Shown here: positions 1 through 11,440 of the stretch, piece by piece
Numbering within the stretch: the first letter of the stretch is position 1
Layout of the letters: every line of letters begins with the position of its first letter
Source of the DNA: Nageia nagi
Lineage: Eukaryota; Pinophyta
Assembly: GCA_050084985.1 (NCBI GenBank)
Contig: JBITNC010000001.1
Location: forward strand, 44,702,001 to 44,766,000
Length of the DNA: 64,000 nucleotides
Direction: 5' to 3'
Position numbers and translations under genes: made by a program
The notes under the pieces: model-generated
What the model saw: the letters and a program-made list of their open reading frames with translations, nothing else
The model's database searches: none
What the model was told of the DNA's origin: nothing

Positions 1-582
1 CCACTGACAATGTTATAAATGATGTTTTAATTTTTAAGAAAAAGAGTACACCAATTTATAATCAAACATGAATGTTCAAACACAGCAATTGTAAACCATT
101 CATAATTTTGAAGATGAAAATTTACCATTTAATTTAAATTGAACTGATCTTTAACTATAAATTTGTATCACTTTCAATATTCCAAAGTTGGAAACACTCC
201 TTTAATAAAATGTATAAAAATGAAAATTGAAATTACACATTTGAAATTTTTACCAATTTTACCTATTCGAGGCCCTTGGCAGTGTTTTTTTAATATGGAA
301 AAATATAAATAATGCAAATGAACAACAAATGATTGGATATGTAGGGAGACACATTAGAAGACATATATATGATCAATGATTGCATAATTGATGGTAAATT
401 CAAGGAAAACCATTCCATTGATGATGTGAAAGCATTGAAATTGATTATTGAATAAAAAATCAAAGCCATGTAAAATAATTACAAAGATAATGAACAAACA
501 AAATAAGATTTTTATGCAGTAGAGGTTTATCGAGAAAAATACCTAGGGTTTCCATGAAAAAGGGGGAATATAAAATATTATT
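1..582. other. AT-rich stretch, nothing recognised
   Basis: No reading frame, RNA gene or repeat that I recognise is visible here. If the model of element A is right, this would belong to the 3' side of that minus-strand element or lie just beyond it. Confidence 0.4.
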
Positions 583-899
583 TTGATTTTTTTTATTTTC
601 ACTTATACCTATCTCCTTGTCGCTTTCCATGCTTGGTTCCTAGCTGACTTGAATATGTCTTGCGTTGACTCAGCGATTGTATTGGTCTGTGTCTTAGATG
701 ATGTGATTTTATTTTTTATTTGTTTACTTAGCTTACTCTTCCTTGATCATGACACCATGGAGGATGGAGGTTGGAGAGGAGTTGGGCATCCCATTATCGA
801 TTGTAGAGGATATATAGAGAAGTACATCCTCTCTCTCCATTTTGATCATAAGTAAGTTGAAATTTAACCTTGTAAATCTTGATTATTTCATACATTAGA

Positions 900-2275
900 T
901 TTTCTATTTTTTATTTTCAATTTGCAATACATGTATTAACTTTAATATGTGTTTATTTCCTTACAAAAGTGTAAGGTGCTTATTAGGGGTGGCCCAATGA
1001 TTATGATCATATTAGAGAAGGTTAAGAAGTGGCCCAAGATAAACCACATGGATGATATCATGAAATGGTGTGGGATAGTGGAACTAGCCATTACTAGACA
1101 CATCCAGCAAGATATGCCTTTGTTGAAATCATTAGCAAAGCATTGGGTTACAAAAGGGTTGAGAAGACCCATGAGACATTTCCCTAACATACTAGGTGTT
1201 GAAGGCCCTTAGATATAGGTATCCGCACTCATTAGAGGCCAGATGAAGGGAGATAGATAGATTGTAGGTTGAGGACCTATTTTGGGTGTCATATGCTAAT
1301 TACGTATGGGAGGAGGATGCCCACTAGTTGGAATGCATGTGACAGGAGTGCTTCCTCTAAAAAAAAAGGAAGGTGGTAGAGCCCTACCATCCTTAGCAGG
1401 TTTTGAGGTAGTTTGGGATCCAACAAGGGATCCCTCTAGTGCCTACATTTTACTATAATTATTTGGTAGAGAGAGATACTCCAATAGGAGCCTAGGTGAT
1501 ATCAGCATGGAGTCTCACATGGGAGGAACCTAGGGTTCAAGATGCGATAGCTGATGTGTTGATGGCACCCAAGGTTGTATAAGGATATGTCATGTGGTGG
1601 TTAAAAGTCCTTCTTATTGACTTAGGAATGGATGAGGATGAGGAGGCTGTATCCAGCAAGCGATCCTCCAAGGATGACCCTTATAAAGTGAATAACCCCA
1701 TGTAAGATATGCCCATACAAGAGGAGGGAGGAGGAGGAGCAACACTAAGACTAATGGCACTAATTGAGGCTGTACCATTGGTGGCACCAGGTAAATAACT
1801 AATCTTTTATTAATTTTTTTGTAATTTCAATATGAATAAGATTTTAACAATGTAGTTATTTTTTGCAGGGGAGACTGAGAGGTATATTTTAGCTCTTAAG
1901 GTTGAGAATGTGAGGTTGAAACCATTCAAGTCCTAGGTTCCAAGACACTCTCATAGCCTGAGATGCACAAATTACTACCTTAGAGCAATCTGTGAAGAGG
2001 TTACAAGAGAGGATGATGATGCCTCTATCAAACCAATAATGGGCTTTCATGTAAAACTAAATGGATAAAATTGAGCAAAAGGAGAAGGAGATAGCCACCC
2101 TAAAGGTGGAGTACGATAGGGCGAAGGCCCTCCTAGTAGGACATGGGATCACAACCAATTGCATCTTAGGGGGAGTGTCAATTTTTTGGCATAGTGGTAG
2201 CAACCACAGAGTTAGGCATAGGATAGGGGATACTACCAGCAGTGGAAGTATTACCCACCAATAACTAGGCTATAG
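900..2275 (+). pseudogene. plant mobile domain (PMD) gene relic 1
   Basis: This is a broken gene of the PMD type, a domain found in host proteins such as MAIN/MAIL1 and in antisense ORFs of some plant gypsy elements. A conserved exon start reads LIRGGPM just after a likely acceptor near 969. The middle of the PMD appears deleted when compared with the copy at 20461-22400: the frame passes from GIVELAITRHIQQDMPLLK almost directly to RYRYPHSLEAR, then to VEDLFWVSYANYVWEEDAH. An intron with consensus ends (GTAAAT...TTTTTTGCAG) spans about 1791-1868. It precedes a short coiled-coil exon whose end, EYDRAKALLVGHGIT, matches KYGKAKALLVSHGIS in the second copy. Several TAG/TAA stops interrupt it. An upstream exon within 583-851 is possible, but its frame could not be joined. 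It faces the minus-strand gag relic at 3000-5070, which fits the antisense extra ORF of a Tat-like element. The family call is by motif resemblance. Confidence 0.6.
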
Positions 2276-3000
2276 TCTTGGTCCACCCCACATTGTATCA
2301 TTATCATTTTTGTTTTGATATATATATTATTATTTTAGGCTCAACAACTTGTGTTAAAATATTTATTTATTTATTTATTTTGTTAATAATAATGAATGGT
2401 TTGAATTTGGTTTTAAACATAATGTTTTAAACAAAATAGGCTAAGCACAAAGTACATGTCTCAATGTAACCTATAAAAGATTAAGCATGCAAAGTTGTGA
2501 TTATTTAAGTAGTCTATAAAATGAACTTTAATCTCATGCACATATGCAATGTTAAATAGCAACTATGACCAAGCATTTTAAACAAACTCATTCAAGGAAG
2601 ATAAACAAGTTAAGCTATAGGCAAGATGCCCTAATTTCAAGTAAAATTATGTGAAACAAATGCGAGTTTTTTCTTTGCTAACACTAATAAAATTGAATTT
2701 TAATCAGTCCAATGGATCATAAACATCATATGCATCAATGAAATACTATTGGTTTGAATTCTCTTATGGGAAAAATATGCCATTGATGGTGTAAAATAGG
2801 TGGTTACATCGCTAATAGTGTTGGATTCAGTTAGGAAACTAGAAAAATGAAGGAACAATCTAAGAAAAATTTCATATTAGACAAAATAGATAATGAGGGT
2901 ACACATACAATGAACAAAAATTCATAATGGCCAAGTAAAGAAACAACCTTGCTAATGTACACTATAGTTAAGATTATCATGTTTCAAGCAGTAACCTTAC
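2276..3000. other. AT-rich spacer with short ATTT repeat
   Basis: No coding sequence is recognised. A short run of ATTT units sits at about 2362-2380. If element A is read as one unit, pol would be expected between gag and the antisense PMD relic, but none is visible, so A may be a pol-deleted, non-autonomous element. Confidence 0.4.
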
Positions 3001-5070
3001 TTACCTGGGATAGTTTGGTAACCCAGGCACATTTTGTAGAGGTAGGAATGAAGAGAGGTACCTTTGTTTTTGCTTTTTGCACACTATTGATGATGTAGGA
3101 ATAGTGATGCACGATCTATTATCTTTGCATCTATGTTTGTGAGTAAAATAATAATTCATATCATGTGAAGTACTTACCATTCCAATATAGCCTCTTAGTT
3201 GTGAAGGACGTAAAGGATTTGTGAATATCCCTAGTTTTCCATTATCAGGATGTATAGGTCCATCATTCATAACAATATTATTATCCATCCTAATGGCCTT
3301 TTTATCAATGAAACCCTAAATAATAAGCCTTAGAGTCCTACAATTTTGTGTTAGATGTCTAGGCACCCTGTGATAATTGCAAAATTCTTCATATCTAAAA
3401 TTCTTAAGCATACCATTAGGAAATTTAGATTTGATAGTGAGTGTAAGCTCAATAAGATCTTCTTTTATTAAAATATTGAGAATATTATCAATAATATTAG
3501 TCAATAGTGTAAACTTCCTTTTAGGTTTATTATTAGGTTTCCCTTTTGGATCAACATTATTCATTTAAGTTTTCTTACCATTTTCAGGGGTTTGAACTTT
3601 CTTTTCATATGTTGGGGTATTGTTATGCATAGCATACAACTTTTTAATACAAGCCTCTTTTTTGGTAACAAAGCATTTGTAAATGTATCTTTCAAATCTT
3701 GCTCAAGAATAGAAATTTTATTGGTAGTACATTTTCATATTTTTACAAAATCATGTACAAATTGATTAGTCAATTGCTTAATTTTGTACAAATATTTGAA
3801 ATGAACCTTTTTAGTAATATTATATTTGAAATACTATAAAAATTGATGAACCAAATTCTCATATCTATCAATGCTCTTTTCAAGAAGAAGAAAATACCAT
3901 TTCAATGCATCATCTGTCAAACTATGTAAGAATAATTTAGCAAGCAGATCTCTATCATGCATATATTCCATTATTTCTTCTTGAAACTTTCTAACATGCA
4001 TCTTAAGATCTTGCAAACTATCAAATTTGTAAATTTAATACTCTTTTTTCCGATAAGAATTTTAGAAATAATTCTATCTCTTAAAGGTCTTTTCAAACAA
4101 AATAAGAAATCATCCTCATCAGCAGTAAGCAGTTCCATTTCTAGCTTCTTTATTTGTTGGTCAGTTAAAGTAACAACTAGGGGTATTTGATTAGGAACAT
4201 TAACTATTGGAGATGGTGGAGGGGTTTGAGGTGGAACATGTGCTTCTCTAAGTTCATTCTCTTTAAGTACAACAAATGGACCTATTCTATTAATCTTTTC
4301 ATGTTCAAGTTTTCAACAAGTTTTACTAAAAATTCTATTTATTTATCAAAAGGATCCAAATGAAAAGGAGTAGTCTCTTATGTGTCATGAAAAGTTTCAA
4401 ATTTAATATTATGCTCTTCTAATGTCCAATTAGGATATTTTTTATAAGCATCATCAATAATCTTTGCAACTTATTTTCATAACTTATCATGAGGATTATC
4501 ATCTTGTATGATGGCCTTACCTTTAAAAAATGTACCTCTTATGAAGTGATCAAGTTTTAGTATGAGGTGTTCATAATCATCATCTTCATCCTCCGTACTG
4601 CTATCTTTAATAACTTTTTCACCTAGAGGTTGTATGACATTGGCATTCACCTCAGGAGGAGCTTCCTTCTCGACCTCATTCACTCTGTTAGCAACATGTT
4701 CATTGGAAGATACACTATTAACGACATCCATATTAATGGCATAAGCCCTCCGTTGTGTCGATATTGCATTCTCATATGAAAACATGCTATCTAATGATTC
4801 TAAGGCTACAAATTTTTCCTCTAAGAGCTCATAATTGGTTAGAATATCAATAATAATTTTAGAATTATGAGTAAGAAAACATTCTAGCCTTTGTTTATTA
4901 AATAGCACTTCTTGTATAGATATAACATGAGTAGGAATTCTATCTAATTTAGGAACTTTATCATTACTCTCATCATAATCATTATCATGACTATTCAAGC
5001 TTACACTTTCAAATTCAGATTGATCAACATTAGGAACAAATATATTGGTAGCTTCATCAATAATATCCAT
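3000..5070 (-). pseudogene. Ty3/gypsy gag relic, element A
   Basis: The minus strand carries a gag-like polyprotein in pieces. The first piece (5070-4477) is an open 197-residue acidic N-terminal region. The frame continues beyond its stop with codons such as QVAKIIDDAYKKYPNWTLEE. The core retrotransposon gag domain lies near 4016-3834 (LAKLFLHSLTDDALKWYFLL). A zinc-knuckle-like end follows near 3390-3330, reading FCNYHRVPRHLTQNCRTLR. A 95-codon open piece at 3288-3001 may be the gag tail. The order from high to low coordinate agrees with an LTR at 5382-6089 as the 5' LTR. No protease, reverse transcriptase or integrase is visible to the left. Gag would form the virus-like particle of a retrotransposon; this copy is interrupted by stops and frame changes and cannot make it. 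Confidence 0.7.
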
Positions 5071-5381
5071 TTTAGAGGTTATGGATTTAGTATCACTATG
5101 AAGATCAGGATGAGGTTCTTGTAGAAGTAGATTAAGGTTATGCCTAACACTTCTCTAGATATCATTGAAATGAACCTTCCCTTTAGACACATTAGAATTT
5201 TCTACATTTAAATCCATCTTTTGAACATGGGTAGAAGAAAACCTAGTTTTATCCTTTTCTCTAGCTATTATTTGAAGAGCTTTAGGTAGGGGGATGAATA
5301 ATAATAAAAACAGATTCATGACTTTTCAGAAGGATGTCCTAACTTAAACCTAGGTGTGTAAGAATGTTGGGTTCATCAAAG

Positions 5382-6089
5382 TATAGATCCAAAAATGTGT
5401 AATTAATGAATAAGTACACAAATAAATAAATGGTCTATGAATACAATGTTTATACTCAAATATCAAATTATAACAAATATATATGAAACATATAAACCTG
5501 ATACAGAGTGGGCTTGTAACCAAGTTGTGTACAATCCTCAAAATGGAACAATAATGAATCTTCGAAGGACTGCAATCAAAATTTAGATGAGCTCACAATA
5601 TATGTTCGCTAGAATGGTCTTAGGAATCATTCCCTGAAATCTGTACCTCCCAATCTATAGAGTGCACATCGTTGGCTATGTGGAACTTGATGTTTTGTGT
5701 GGCACAAAAAAGAGAGATTACAGAGCTTAGAGAGTATAATTAGTTCTCAAGATAGGTGGTGTCAAGAGATATCATAAGTTTGATGTTTGGGGCAACCAAC
5801 CATCTATCAGAGCGATCTGATAGGGATGTCAACCTTCACTTCTTGTAATCATAAACTGCAAGGAAATAGAAAGAGGTGAAAGCTGACACATAACAATAAG
5901 AATAACCTTTTTTATATTCAAGATAACTTAGAATATGAACCATGGTATATAATATTGCATTGGTCCTAGCACATGGTATTGCAATATAATAGCAATTTAT
6001 CTTGATTTATGTATTATTACCAATTAACCATTTAATGAGGCTAAATATGATTTATTAAATAAATAATAAATCATTTTTAGGTATCTATA
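5382..6089 (-). mobile_element. probable 5' LTR of element A
   Basis: On the minus strand the block begins TATAGATACCTAAAAATGA. The start of the LTR at 18646 reads TGTAGATGTCTAAAAATGA, and the next 40 or so bases are also alike. It ends near 5382, followed by a primer-site-like TTTGATGAACCCAAC, and gag starts about 300 bases further on. The terminal TG/CA appear mutated to TA/TA. No polypurine tract lies outside its start, as expected for a 5' LTR. The inner boundary is approximate. Confidence 0.5.
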
Positions 6090-6429
6090 GTGTTTGTTTA
6101 TGAAATTATTTATTGAATTGCTATATTGTGTGTATATATCAAAATAAATATCGAAAAAGAATTTGAGATTTATTGATTTGAATTATTTATTATATTGGTA
6201 TATTATGTGCGTATATGAAATTATTTAATGAATTACTATATTGTGTATGTTTATTGAATTTTATTTGTATATGATATATTATGTGCGTAAATTAGATTAT
6301 GTATAAAATTGGTATTTGTGTACATTTATTATAAAGTGCTATGCTTATATAGCAGGGAATTGGGTTGCTAGATTTGATATACACACATGCTTTATTTATA
6401 TCCATGTCACATATTCAATATACGTACAA

Positions 6430-6665
6430 GTAGGTCGTCAAAAATATATTTGATATATGCATGTAATATACATACTCAATGCACACAAAATATTATTTTT
6501 TATCAAAAAGTAGATCATCAAAAATACAATTAATTTATGTAATATATAATCATATATATTATTCTCGTTGAAAAATAAATTACCAAAAATATACTTAATA
6601 TACACATAATATATAATCATATACACATAAATTTTAATTACACTGAAAATAAATTTGACAAAAGA
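6430..6665. repeat. degenerate tandem repeat, about 70-78 bp unit
   Basis: Three to four diverged copies of a unit containing gatcatcaaaaatac, then taatatataatcata, follow each other here, starting near 6432, 6510 and 6577. The minus strand is open for 79 codons only because of this biased composition, so I do not call a gene. Confidence 0.5.
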
Positions 6666-7259
6666 AAATTGGTTCATATAGGCACATAATATATGAAATG
6701 GAAAGGAAAAATTGAATGAATAGACTTCTCCACAGCTATTCCCATTTCAAAAAAGCAAGTAACTTATGTCCAAAGTCCAAAGCCACTTTGATCGAATTCT
6801 AACAATGCTCAACAAAACCGATCTTTCCACATAAGAAAGATTTGTAAATGACTTTATCTTCTACAACTCCATGCCTCCTTTTCATGGCAAAATATAAATG
6901 TCTTGGGAGTTATGATAAGACAAAAAAGTACTAATTATTTTACATCCTTAGATGGTGTTTTTTGAAGTAGTAAACTATTTTACACAATAGGATCTACTTT
7001 TGTCTTATTACAACACACAAGATGTTTAAGGACCATTAAAGAAAATCAGGACTTTGTTAAACATGAACTTTCACCTTCATTTTGAAATCTTAATTAAATA
7101 CAAACATCATGTGACTAAACCCCCAAAACAAAGGCATCAAAGTTAACCTCCAAACACAATGCTTAAATATTACAATTGCATCCATGGTTTATCTTTGCGT
7201 AAAATCAATCAAGCCAAACAACGCATTTTAACATTTTCCAAGCTTCCACCCTATTATCC
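6666..7259. other. intergenic stretch upstream of the kinase gene
   Basis: No repeat or gene is recognised. Composition becomes gradually less AT-rich toward the kinase promoter. It may contain distal regulatory sequence, but no motif is convincing. Confidence 0.4.
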
Positions 7260-7474
7260 ATAACTAAACCCTAACGGCTGCAACTTATGTGTGAGGAGTG
7301 CCGACGTCTCTTTGCCACTTTGATGGGACGTAAGAATTATACGCGTCGCTTTGAAATTTCATTTATGTGGAAGCAGCAATTCAATTAAATCCTGAAATTG
7401 GAGACGCATTTGAAAGAAACTCAGAAGCCCATTCTGCCTTGCAATTATCGTAGAAAACCCAACAGCAGAACGAA
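7260..7474 (+). promoter_or_regulatory. promoter and 5' UTR of the PI4K-like gene
   Basis: This is the most GC- and CpG-rich non-coding part of the window. It holds a telo-box AAACCCTAA at 7266-7274, a GACGTC palindrome with an ACGT core at 7303-7308, another GACGTAA at 7327-7333 and ACGCGT at 7341-7346. ACGT cores are typical bZIP sites and telo-boxes are common in plant promoters. No TATA box is evident at a usual distance, and the transcription start is not determinable. An in-frame TAG at 7451-7453 limits the coding start to 7475. Confidence 0.5.
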
Positions 7475-8657
7475 ATGGGGACCAGCTGCAGCCACTGTCC
7501 AAACAGAAAAAGAAAGCTCAGTGCAACCCATAACAAAAACACTGCATCCATATTCATAGAACCTGCGAGTACGACACAAAAGCTCTCTAAAACTTTTGAA
7601 CACACATTGAAAGAAATAAAAAAGGGACTCCAAAACGGGCATGTACCAGTGAGATCCCTAGACGGTACTGGAGGCGTATATTTTATGCCAGATTCTACAG
7701 GCTCCACTTTCGTAGGAGTATTTAAGCCACAGGATGAGGAACCACTCGCTGAAAACAATCCTAATGGCCAAGAACCTTCTACCAACGGAGAAGGCATGAA
7801 AAAAGGTACAAAGGTAGCAGAAGGCGCTTACAAAGAAGTTGCGGCCTTCTTATTAGACCACCCTGTTGATGGTTTTCGCTCAGATTCTAATCTGGACGAA
7901 ATAGGCTTAGCAGGTGTTCCTCCTACAATTATTGTTCGATGTCTTCATCCTGCCTTTTATTATAAGTCATCGTATATAGAAGAGAAGCGTGGATCCTTAC
8001 AGATATTTGTGAAAAATGAAAGTACTTGTGAGGATGTTGGAAACTCTAGATTTCCAGACCATCAAGTACAAAAGATTACTGTTTTGGATTTAAGATTGGC
8101 GAATGCAGATAGAAATGCAGGGAATATATTGTTCTGCCCGGGCAAAAATTCTATACAACTTATTCCCATAGATCATGGCTATTGTCTTCCTGAAACTGTA
8201 AGTACTTTAATTAATCATTGTGAAGCTATAAACACCAATATCGTTTAGCAAATCCTTATTTTATTTTGTTGGGTCATTGCAGTTTGAGGATTGCTCGTTT
8301 GATTGGATGTGGTGGTCTCAAGCTAAGAAGCCTTACAGGCCGGAGATTCTCAAGTATATAAAGTCTTTGGATGCGGAGTACGATATTGATTTACTTAAGA
8401 GGAAAGGAATACGTTTATCTGATAAATCATGTCGCGTGCTTCGCCTTTCAACCATGTTACTGAAGAAGAGTGCGGCTGCTGGTCTGAGCCCCAGTGAGAT
8501 TGCCAAAATCATGTGTAGAGAAAATGTAGATGCAGATAAATCCGACCTTGAAAATATGATTCATGAGGTTAAGGCTGAGAAGATTTCTGATGAGACAACT
8601 TTTTTGAGGCGTATGTCTCAGAAATTGGATAAATATTTGGCCAAGCGAAAACATTAA
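7475..8657 (+). CDS. phosphatidylinositol 4-kinase gamma-like protein (2 exons)
   Basis: Exons 7475-8197 and 8283-8657 join in phase 0 across an 85-base intron to give 365 residues. The kinase would act on phosphatidylinositol or on proteins; several plant gamma members are reported mainly as protein kinases. Family motifs are in order: DGTGGVYFM (63-71), VFKPQDEEP with the likely ATP lysine K84, GAYKEVAAF with E121, GVPPTIIVRCLH (147-158), catalytic ANADRNAGNIL (209-219) with D212, and metal-binding IDHG with D233. A C-terminal RLSTMLLKK...AGLSPSEIAKIMCRE segment follows. The start has G at -3 and +4 and an in-frame stop 24 bases upstream. It lacks the N-terminal ubiquitin-like domains of several plant relatives and is shorter than most (about 530-650). 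Its start, MGTSCS followed by a basic RKRK, fits an N-myristoylation signal with a nearby cysteine. The loop reads DRN where I recall DRH in relatives. It seems intact and is CpG-richer than its surroundings. Confidence 0.93.
8198..8282 (+). other. intron of the PI4K-like gene
   Basis: The 5' site is GTAAGT immediately after the LPET codons. The 3' site is a T-rich tract ending in CATTGCAG just before TTTGAGGATTGC. Removing it joins LPET to FEDCSFDW, the continuous order expected in this kinase family. Without splicing, the frame stops at a TAG inside the intron. Confidence 0.92.
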
Positions 8658-8749
8658 GATGATTAGGCCCAACTTGATAAATTATTTTCAAGTAACTTGT
8701 AATGTTTAAGATTAAGCGAGGCCAAGCAGTTTCATTTTCCCTTAGTCAT

Positions 8750-9780
8750 GGCGAAAGATAACATTAAACTATGCATCAATTCAACGTATCCCATCTTTTT
8801 TAAAATTCTATTATGCTTTTCAGATATTATTATATATTTTTAAATTTTATTTTATTTTAAATTAAATTAAGGTTTAATTTCTTTTTTCGGCTCTTGTTGA
8901 GAAACCATTTTTTAGATTTTACCTCATGAGGTGATGACAAGCAGGGTTGAATTCGAAATAAATATTAATATCATATATTAATATTTTAAAAAATCAATGA
9001 ATTTATAATTTTTTTTATTATTATTATATATATTTGACGGTAGTGAAAAATATCTAATCTTTCTATGTATGATGGTTAAAAAAAAATTTAGTCGTAAAAA
9101 TCGTTTAAAAAATAACCTAAAAACATTCAATACGAGCGTCAAATTTCAACCCTTATGATAAGATCATAAATTGTTTGCTTCGAGCGAACATGCATGGGTC
9201 TTTTCTAATGCATTGTAGCAAAGACTAGAAAGTTTGTTTAAATCATTTTAGTATGTTAACCTTTACTTTTGCTTAGACTTGATTCATTATAGCCCAATTC
9301 ACATTGAGTATAAAACCCAAAGAAGCCATTATAAAGAGTCATTTTATCATGATTAATTTTCTTTTCATCATTATTGATAAAGGTAATCATGTGGATGTCC
9401 TATGGGTTGAATGAAATATGGACTCATTCTCCTCATCACATAAGATTTGTTATCAATGTTTCTCTTCTCATGCTAAATTAGGCTTACTCTTGTAAGCTTA
9501 CACATGATCAATATTTATTTCAATATGATATGTTGAGGATATCTAGCATGGGTGCTTGGTCTTATAACTTAAAATTCCCAATGTCAAATGGTTGGAGAAT
9601 AAATCCTTTTGGATCATATTTGGATAACAAAGCTTTGATGTCTTGTTGAGTCTCTTCTTTACATCTAATTAACTTCATAAGTAAGAATGATAAGTATATT
9701 CTTTCAATTCTAATATCGATAGATAATGTTTAATATATGATAAAAAGAGAATTTCTTATCTTTATTATTTCTTTTATTAT
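8750..9780 (+). repeat. duplicated block, copy 1 (upstream part)
   Basis: From gataacattaaactatgcat onward the sequence matches 12779-13567 closely: the run gattttacctcatgaggtga, the stretch around ctcatcacataag, and aaatccttttggatcatatt are shared in order. Copy 1 is longer, by indels near 8940-9200. The block starts about 95 bases after the kinase stop codon, so it reaches into or close to that gene's 3' UTR. Part of the same sequence recurs near 55430-55580. No protein was recognised; it may be the 3' internal part of element family B. Confidence 0.75.
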
Positions 9781-10534
9781 TGTTAGTGTTGAAACCTAAT
9801 TCGGGATCCTTTTTGGGTCAAACTAGTTGTTATATGACCCTCTTTATGTTATGATCAATATGATATTATGTTATATTTTATTAATCAATTATAATTCACC
9901 TAAGTTATATCTCATATATAAATATCTTATTTTATGCAAGGGATAATCAACGTTGATGTTAGCATGAAAAGGTGCATTCAAGTAATCTCTTGATTATATA
10001 AATAGAGAATCATATACATGTGAAGACTATCAAGATTTCATCTAGATAGGATTATGCATATCTCTTACAAACTTGTTGGTGTATTTAGATACCACTTATT
10101 GAGATTAGATTTATTAAGTTACTTTGAGAGCTATTTATTACTATGCTATATTCTTGGAGGAGGATCGAGAAAAATATCATCTTCAAGGTTTGTGACTTAT
10201 ATCTTTAGAATCCCTAACATATTTGATCCTATCAGTGCTAGCACTAGGTTACATGTGACATATTATTTTGAAGTTTAAAGTCTATGTTATAATGTTAATC
10301 AACCTTCTATCTATGAACATCTTCATCGATCAAGTAATTAATATGTATGCATCTATAATCCATTACCTCAAAGGTCAAGATATTTGATTCCAGTAATTCA
10401 TTGCTTAAAGTTATAACCATTAGGTATATCTTATATATTATGCATCATAGGTAACGAAGTTCCTTTGTTTGTAATTAAAGTATATATATTTGCATCATCC
10501 TTATCACAATTAGGGTTGCATTTTATCATATACA
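9781..10534 (+). mobile_element. LTR of family B, copy 1
   Basis: It starts TGTTAGTGTTGAAACC and ends TTTTATCATATACA, followed by a primer-site-like TATTGTTGAACT. The same block, start and end recur at 13568-14312, in truncated form at 27360-27851, and at 54095-54828, where a polypurine tract precedes it. These shared ends define a roughly 750-base LTR. Divergence between copies is high, so it is old. Confidence 0.75.
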
Positions 10535-11440
10535 TATTGTTGAACTCGAATAAGATTCTTCTTTTTACAAATGTTTAGAGTTAGGGTTTGATAATTATTG
10601 TAAAAATTTCCTTTTTTATTTTGCTTAGTCCTCCCTATATTTTTGGTAAAGATGTTGCAAATGTATTTGGTGAAAAAACTAAAATTGCACATGAAAGAAA
10701 GAAACCTAAGCTTTGTCCAAAAAGAAAGAGTGCAAGATAAATGTAACTCAAATATCAAATACCTAATTAGATTGATAACTCTTTGAAAAGGAGCAATGAT
10801 CAAGGTATATTTGATGTAGAAAGTTCAATAGCATATTATCTTAGGAACATAATGGATCAAGGAGTTCAAACTAATGATGAATCCCAGATGAATGATTTAA
10901 GATACCAAGATTAGGTGGAGGCTTTTCTTTAGCTCAAAATACATGCATAGTAAAATCTACCAATATAGTGGTAGACCCTCAAAGCAAACCAAATGCACTT
11001 GGGATAGATAAAATATCATCATAAAATTAAGATATTTTGAAAGCTATTAACAAAAATGATTGCATTTTGAGAGATGTGGTTCATAAAGAAAAACATTCCA
11101 TCATCAAGATACTTTAGGAGAAATTAGTGCTAGAAAATGCCTACATTGTTGATATCCTAGAAATTGAAGAAGTCATCAAGTCAAGAATGATAAAAAATCT
11201 AAATACACATATAGATCATTCTTTACATCAAAGGCACAATAATCCAAATGTAACTTTTCTCACACCTACTCTTCAGAAGAGCAAATATTTATAAGAAATA
11301 AAATCTAATTCCTTAATATAACCTTCAATACTTTCAATACCTAGCACCATATTTGCTTCTAATACCAACGCTATGATTAATGTTAAAAATGATATACAAG
11401 TGGTTGAAGAACTTAATCAAAGCAAAAGTAAGTAATAAAA
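10535..11440 (+). pseudogene. family B leader and gag N-terminal relic, copy 1
   Basis: Downstream of the LTR the sequence parallels 14313-15140: shared stretches include aagtttaggg-like starts, aacataatggatcaaggagtt and ctcaaaatacatgcatagta. In the plus direction this is the region leading to gag in the copies at 14313 and 27852. Stops are frequent, no full domain is present, and homology fades near 11440. Confidence 0.5.

Noticed and set aside
583-855. 90-codon ORF as exon 1 of PMD relic 1
   Set aside because: A GTAAGT is present at 852, but joining to the next exon breaks the frame; kept only as a possibility.
6438-6677. 79-codon minus-strand ORF rich in Ile and Tyr
   Set aside because: It is a by-product of an AT-rich degenerate tandem repeat.
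7381-7797. 138-codon minus-strand ORF overlapping the kinase exon
   Set aside because: It is the shadow of the kinase coding sequence, which has clear motifs on the plus strand.
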